Shown piece after piece: positions 6,293 through 9,053 of a DNA stretch of 9,053 nt; position 1 is the first letter of the stretch; the number at the start of each line of letters is the position of its first letter. Under the pieces are notes generated by a model that was not told the origin of the DNA, did not search any database, and worked only from the letters and a program-made list of their open reading frames with translations. The stretch is from an uncultured Peptococcaceae bacterium (GTDB lineage Bacteria > Bacillota > Dehalobacteriia > UBA4068 > UBA4997): contig CANQSW010000054.1 in assembly GCA_947626615.1 (NCBI GenBank), forward strand, positions 1 through 9,053, written 5' to 3'. The translations under genes and the position numbers were made by a program.

Positions 6293-8001
6293 ATGAAAAG
6301 AAATATCATTGTCAAACAGGACGAATTTGAAACGCTGGTGGCCCTGCTGGAGGGGGACCGTCTGGCGGAAATATACGTGGAGCGCGAATACCAGCAGAGC
6401 ATCGTTGGCAACGTCTATAAAGCGAAGGTGGAAAACGTGCTGCCCGGTATGCAGGCGGCCTTCGTCAACTTCGGCGCGGCCAAAAACGGCTTTCTGCACC
6501 TGCGGGACGTGGTGGCGCATAAGCTGGACGCCGAGGGCAGGCTGCAAGAGCCGGGCGTGGCGATAAATCAGGTGCTGCGGCCGGGGCAGGAAGTTATGGT
6601 GCAGGTGGTGAAAGAGCCGACGGGCAGCAAGGGCGCGAGGCTCACCATGAACCCCTCGCTGCCGGGGCGGCTGCTGGTGCTGCTGCCGACAACGCCGAGC
6701 CTGACGCTTTCCCGCCGTATCGAGGACGAGGCGACCAGAGAGCGGCTGCTGACTCTGGCGCGCCGGCTGCTGAGGGCATGGGCGCGATAATCCGCACCGC
6801 CGCGGCCGACGCCACGGAGGAAGAGCTGGCGCACGATCTGAAAGCGTTGACGCGCCTTTGGAAGTGGCTGCTCGGCAAAAACGCCCGCGCCAAGGCCGTG
6901 ACGCTGCTCTATCAGGATCTGGGGCTGCTGCAGCGCGTGGTGCGCGATACGTTTTACAGCGATATTGGCCGCATATACGTCAACAACACCGCCACGGCGG
7001 CCCACCTGGCGGAGATCGTGGGGGCGATCGCGCCGGAATATCTGCCCAAAATAGAAGTCTCGCCGCACGACGTGATGGCGCTGTATAACGTCTCCGCCCA
7101 ACTGAAGCAGGCGCTGGCGGACAAAGTCTGGCTGAAATGCGGCGGTTATCTGGTGATCCAGCACATGGAGGCGTTCACGATCATCGACGTGAACACCGGC
7201 AAATACGTGGGCGACTCGGCGCACGGCTTTGCCGACGTGGTGCTGCGGACGAACATCGAGGCGGCGCAGGAGGTGGCGCGCCAGCTGCAGCTGCGAAACA
7301 TCGGCGGCATCATCATCGTTGATTTTATCGATATGCGCGAGGAGGCCGACCGCGTGCAGGTGCTGCAAATGCTGCAACAGGCGCTTGCCACCCACCGCGT
7401 CAAGACCAACGTGCTGGGCTTCACGCAGCTGGGGCTGGTGGAGATGACGCGCAAGAAGAACGGCTACACCCTACAGGAAATGTTCGAGCGGCCCTGCCCG
7501 TTCTGCGGCGGCAAGGGCAGCGTGGCCTCGGAGGGCAGCGTCTGCGTCGACGTGCTGGCCGATCTGGCCGATCTGGCGGCGCGGACGGCCGAGCCGGCGC
7601 TGTTCGTCGAGACGAACCCGATAGTTTCTTCGTATATCATCGGCCCGGCGGGCGAGACCAAGGCCGCGCTGGAGCGGCGCTTCGGCAAAAAGCTCTGCAT
7701 ACGCGGCAACGCCGAGCTGAAAATGACCGAATACGTGGTGCGCGTCTTTTCCGGCGATCTCTCGGAGCTGGACGCGGCTCCCTTTGCGCCGGGCGAGCTG
7801 CTGGAGGGCTTTCTCTGCGAGAAGCATAACGCGAACAAAGCCGACGCTATCTGCCGCGTGAACGGCTACGTTATTCTCGTGAAGGACGGCGGGGAGCTGG
7901 TGGGCGAAAAGCGCCGCTTGAGGATAACCGAGGCGCACCAGACTTTTGCCTGCGCCGAGCTGGCGGATAAGGACGCGGGCGGTTTTTGCAAAAAGCCTTG
8001 A
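6293..8001 (+). pseudogene. rng: Ribonuclease G/E (Rne/Rng family), interrupted by a -1 frameshift
   Basis: The ATG at 6293 follows GGGGAG (6282-6287). The first frame gives 165 residues: the N-terminal strand, an S1 RNA-binding domain (about 38-120: GNVYKAKVENVLPGMQAAFVNFG) and SRRIEDEATRERL. It then leaves the family and stops at 6788-6790. The expected continuation GMGAIIRTAA appears at once in the next frame (from 6772). It runs to the TGA at 7999-8001 with IIDVNTGKYVG and VDFIDM, carrying the two catalytic aspartates, then CPFCGGKG (zinc link), and a C-terminal TRAM-like segment (DAICRVNGYVILV) usual in long Firmicutes RNase G. Joined, the product is about 570 residues, full length for the family. 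The enzyme cleaves single-stranded RNA in rRNA maturation and mRNA decay. One missing base, or four (CTGCTG[CCGG]AG), explains the break. Restart at ATG 6778 has no useful ribosome-binding site. Confidence 0.9.
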
Positions 8002-8026
8002 CAAATCGCCCGATACTTAATATAAT
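7998..8026 (+). promoter_or_regulatory. Consensus sigma-A promoter of the tRNA-Pro gene
   Basis: TTGACA (7998-8003) and TATAAT (8021-8026) are both perfect hexamers with the ideal 17-nt spacer. The -35 box contains the TGA stop codon of rng. Transcription would begin near 8033, a few bases before the mature tRNA end at 8039. The A/T tract directly upstream (7983-7994, a perfect TTTTTGCAAAAA palindrome inside the rng 3' end) lies where a UP element would. Confidence 0.93.
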
Positions 8027-8038
8027 ATTATGGTGTCA

Positions 8039-8116
8039 CGGGGCGTAGCTCAGTTTGGCTAGAGCGCTACCTTGGGGTGGTAGAGGCCGCACGTTCAAGT
8101 CGTGTCGCTCCGACCA
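8039..8116 (+). tRNA. tRNA-Pro (anticodon GGG)
   Basis: A full cloverleaf can be drawn. The acceptor stem is CGGGGCG (8039-8045) with CGCTCCG (8106-8112), with one G-U pair. The D stem is GCTC/GAGC with GG in the loop. The anticodon stem is CTACC/GGTAG around loop TTGGGGT, so the anticodon is GGG (8074-8076), which reads CCC and CCU. The variable loop has five bases (8084-8088). The T stem is GCACG/CGTGT with loop TTCAAGT. The discriminator is A, and CCA is encoded (8114-8116). C1-G72, A73 and G37 fit proline tRNA. It has its own promoter and terminator and is a single-gene unit. Confidence 0.96.
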
Positions 8117-8117
8117 T

Positions 8118-8158
8118 AAAAATGACCGGCTGCTTTTTGAGGCAGGCCGGTCATTTTT
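8118..8158 (+). terminator. Strong intrinsic terminator after tRNA-Pro, probably bidirectional
   Basis: A perfect 12-bp stem (AAAAATGACCGG at 8118-8129 with CCGGTCATTTTT at 8147-8158) is extended inside by CTGC/GCAG (8130-8133 with 8142-8145). It begins two bases after the tRNA CCA and ends in five T. The A-run at 8118-8122 gives the same T tail on the opposite strand, and the minus-strand gene stops at 8163. One hairpin therefore serves both convergent units. Confidence 0.93.
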
Positions 8159-8162
8159 CCGT

Positions 8163-8606
8163 TCAAAGCCGCAGCTTATGCCCGAACAGGCAGTAGCGGG
8201 GGCTTTCTTCGCCGAAAAGCCGGTGGCGGAGGAGGTCGTCCAGCCAGATCGCCAGCACTGACAGCGGTATCCACAGCAGAAAATATTGCAGAGATATCTG
8301 CCCCAGCAGGTTAAAGGGCAGCGCGCTGTAATCCCAAACGCCCAGCCCCAGCCAAAGGTTCACGATCAATCCGCAAATAAATTCCGCCGCCGTTATCAGC
8401 GCCGCGCCCAGCAGAGCTTGCAGCGAGAGGTCCAGATACCACGGCAGCACCTCGTTGATCAGCCCCGCCAGCACGAAGCAAAGCCCGCCCAGCACGAACA
8501 TCGAGGGGTGGCTGAAGCCGCGCCACAGCGTCTCCACCCCAACGTAGGCCGCCCCGCCGATCAGAAAAAGCAGCGCAAGCCGGCAGCAGAGCTTCAATTT
8601 GGGCAT
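8163..8606 (-). CDS. Small membrane protein, CmpB-like 'putative ABC transporter permease' family (PF06541 type)
   Basis: The 147-residue protein has about four transmembrane helices (roughly residues 8-26, 36-52, 60-80 and 104-121). The signature segment GLIVNLWLGLGVWDYSALPFNLLGQISL (79-106; each half is characteristic) and the N-terminal VETLWRGFSHPSM are those of the PF06541/COG4905 family. That family is labelled 'putative ABC transporter permease', although no transport role has been demonstrated that I know of. No ATP-binding partner lies next to it, so the label should be taken lightly. AAAGGAGG is a near-perfect ribosome-binding site ending 8 nt before the ATG on this strand. The gene is monocistronic, convergent with the tRNA and divergent from the secreted-protein gene. 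Its stop lies just beyond the shared terminator. It runs against the neighbouring genes, marking a break between transcription units. Confidence 0.82.
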   Translation of the reverse strand: MPKLKLCCRLALLFLIGGAAYVGVETLWRGFSHPSMFVLGGLCFVLAGLINEVLPWYLDLSLQALLGAALITAAEFICGLIVNLWLGLGVWDYSALPFNLLGQISLQYFLLWIPLSVLAIWLDDLLRHRLFGEESPRYCLFGHKLRL

Positions 8607-8645
8607 GGCGCGCCTCCTTTAGTTTGCCTTTGTCTAAAGTTATGC

Positions 8646-8670
8646 GCGCGGCCGCCGAAAAATGCCGCGC
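8646..8670. repeat. GC-rich inverted repeat upstream of the CmpB-like gene
   Basis: GCGCGGC (8646-8652) pairs with GCCGCGC (8664-8670) around an 11-nt loop containing AAAAA. The motif GGCCGCCG also occurs twice as a direct repeat, at 8650-8657 and 8672-8679. In the minus-strand direction this could form a 5'-leader hairpin if transcription starts at the weak TACAAT box (complement of 8685-8690). No matching -35 is convincing. The structure is visible; a role is not shown. Confidence 0.4.
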
Positions 8671-8712
8671 GGGCCGCCGCAGGGATTGTATCTGAAAAAA
8701 AACATTGCAAAG

Positions 8713-8752
8713 ATGTGGCACATTGGCCGTTTTGCGGGTATTTACTTATAGA
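8713..8752 (+). promoter_or_regulatory. Candidate promoter and operator for the secreted-protein gene
   Basis: TTGGCC (8723-8728) and TATAGA (8747-8752) with an 18-nt spacer are a moderate sigma-A match, 35 nt before the start codon. An 11-bp palindrome ATGTG-G-CACAT (8713-8723) ends at the first base of the -35 box, a typical place for a regulator to bind. A second short palindrome, TTTTTG-AC-CAAAAA (8760-8773), lies between the promoter and the ribosome-binding site. Regulator identity cannot be inferred. Confidence 0.35.
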
Positions 8753-8786
8753 CAGGCAGTTTTTGACCAAAAAGGGGGAATATGCG

Positions 8787-9053
8787 ATGCTGAAAAAGAG
8801 ATTTTGGCTGCTGGCGGCTATGTTTATCGCTATGGCGGGCTGGGCGGCGCCGTGCCTGGCGGCGGACGATTCATACCTGCCGTATGCCTGGGAGCTTGTT
8901 CATATCAGCTGCGCGGCGGACGACGCTTATTTCTACTGGATAAGCGGGGAGAACAAAGACGGCGTTTGGGAGGACGCCCTTTATCAGACGCCGCGCCGGG
9001 GCGGCGAAAAGCGGACGTTGTATACGGCCGGCAGCATAAAGGATATCAACTGC
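8787..9053 (+). CDS. Secreted protein of unknown function, 3' truncated by window edge
   Basis: The 89 visible residues begin with a clear Sec signal peptide: MLKKR, a hydrophobic stretch (FWLLAAMFIAMAGW), and a likely signal-peptidase site near PCLAA or LAADD at about residues 21-25. The mature part is rich in aromatic and acidic residues (YLPYAWELVHISC, YFYWISGENKDGVWEDALYQTPRRGGEKRTL). A pattern of 'YFYWI ... LYQTPRRGGEKRTLY' resembles one blade of a YWTD- or DUF5050-like beta-propeller, where an aromatic strand is followed by a turn and a 'GG..R.L' strand. That is a guess from one possible repeat. The start at 8787 is preferred because AAAGGGGGAA (8771-8780) lies 6 nt upstream. The overlapping ATG at 8782 meets a stop after three codons. 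I do not recognise the protein, and its C-terminal part lies outside the window. Confidence 0.75.
   Translation, partial: MLKKRFWLLAAMFIAMAGWAAPCLAADDSYLPYAWELVHISCAADDAYFYWISGENKDGVWEDALYQTPRRGGEKRTLYTAGSIKDINC

Noticed and set aside
6761..6781. Programmed -1 ribosomal frameshift in rng
   Set aside because: No X-XXY-YYZ slippery heptamer is present and I see no clear downstream stimulatory structure. A base loss explains it more simply.
7981..7997. TTTTTGCAAAAA palindrome considered as a terminator for rng
   Set aside because: It lies inside the rng coding region, is AT-only apart from its centre, and has no T-run after it.
8311..8721. 136-codon minus-strand frame overlapping the CmpB-like gene
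   Set aside because: It is an off-frame shadow. The 8163-8606 frame has a perfect ribosome-binding site, transmembrane helices and a family signature.
1..9053. CRISPR array, insertion sequence, phage or defence module
   Set aside because: I found no regularly spaced repeats, transposase, integrase or nuclease-effector pair. All recognisable genes are housekeeping or small membrane/secreted proteins.

Overview
The window is a GC-rich stretch of ordinary chromosomal backbone. It most resembles an anaerobic Firmicutes-type bacterium, with Negativicutes or Clostridia-like lineages as plausible hosts. That reading rests on gene content: a SpoIVFA/SpoIVFB-like pair, followed by a B12-binding radical SAM protein (TIGR03960 type), its DUF2344/TIGR03936 partner and a long RNase G/E. 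This is a Firmicutes gene order. Strong Shine-Dalgarno sites, one TTG start and a consensus TTGACA-N17-TATAAT promoter agree with it. I cannot name a genus, and I see no mobile element, CRISPR array, toxin-antitoxin pair or defence system.

Layout. (1) 1-1658: the 3' end of a respiratory complex I operon, with the tail of one antiporter-like membrane subunit and a complete NuoM. (2) 1676-2191: a YqeG-type HAD phosphatase, 17 nt after nuoM, closed by an intrinsic terminator at 2214-2238. (3) 2304-3793: a membrane-anchored, catalytically degenerate LytM protein (SpoIVFA-like), overlapping by ATGA with an intact M50 intramembrane metalloprotease (SpoIVFB-like). (4) 3869-8001: radical SAM gene, DUF2344 gene and rng in tight order. 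A hairpin overlaps the ribosome-binding site of the first gene. (5) 8039-8116: tRNA-Pro(GGG) with its own promoter, followed by a strong terminator that is probably bidirectional. (6) 8163-8606, minus strand: a small membrane protein of the CmpB-like 'putative ABC transporter permease' family. (7) 8607-8786: a divergent intergenic region with several inverted repeats. (8) 8787-9053: the start of an unrecognised secreted protein.

The most notable features are two lesions in region 4. Near 5717 the C-terminal end of the radical SAM protein runs directly into the middle of the DUF2344 protein, in another frame. The first roughly 30 residues normally present in DUF2344 proteins are absent in every frame. 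Near 6772 rng carries a -1 frameshift that separates its S1 domain from its catalytic domain. Coding character is intact on both sides of each lesion. They are therefore either very recent mutations or sequence/assembly errors, and raw reads would decide.

Functionally, the complex I subunits pump ions. The degenerate LytM protein probably regulates the adjacent protease. The radical SAM/DUF2344 pair is thought to act together in an RNA- or cofactor-related modification that is not firmly established. RNase G/E processes rRNA and mRNA.
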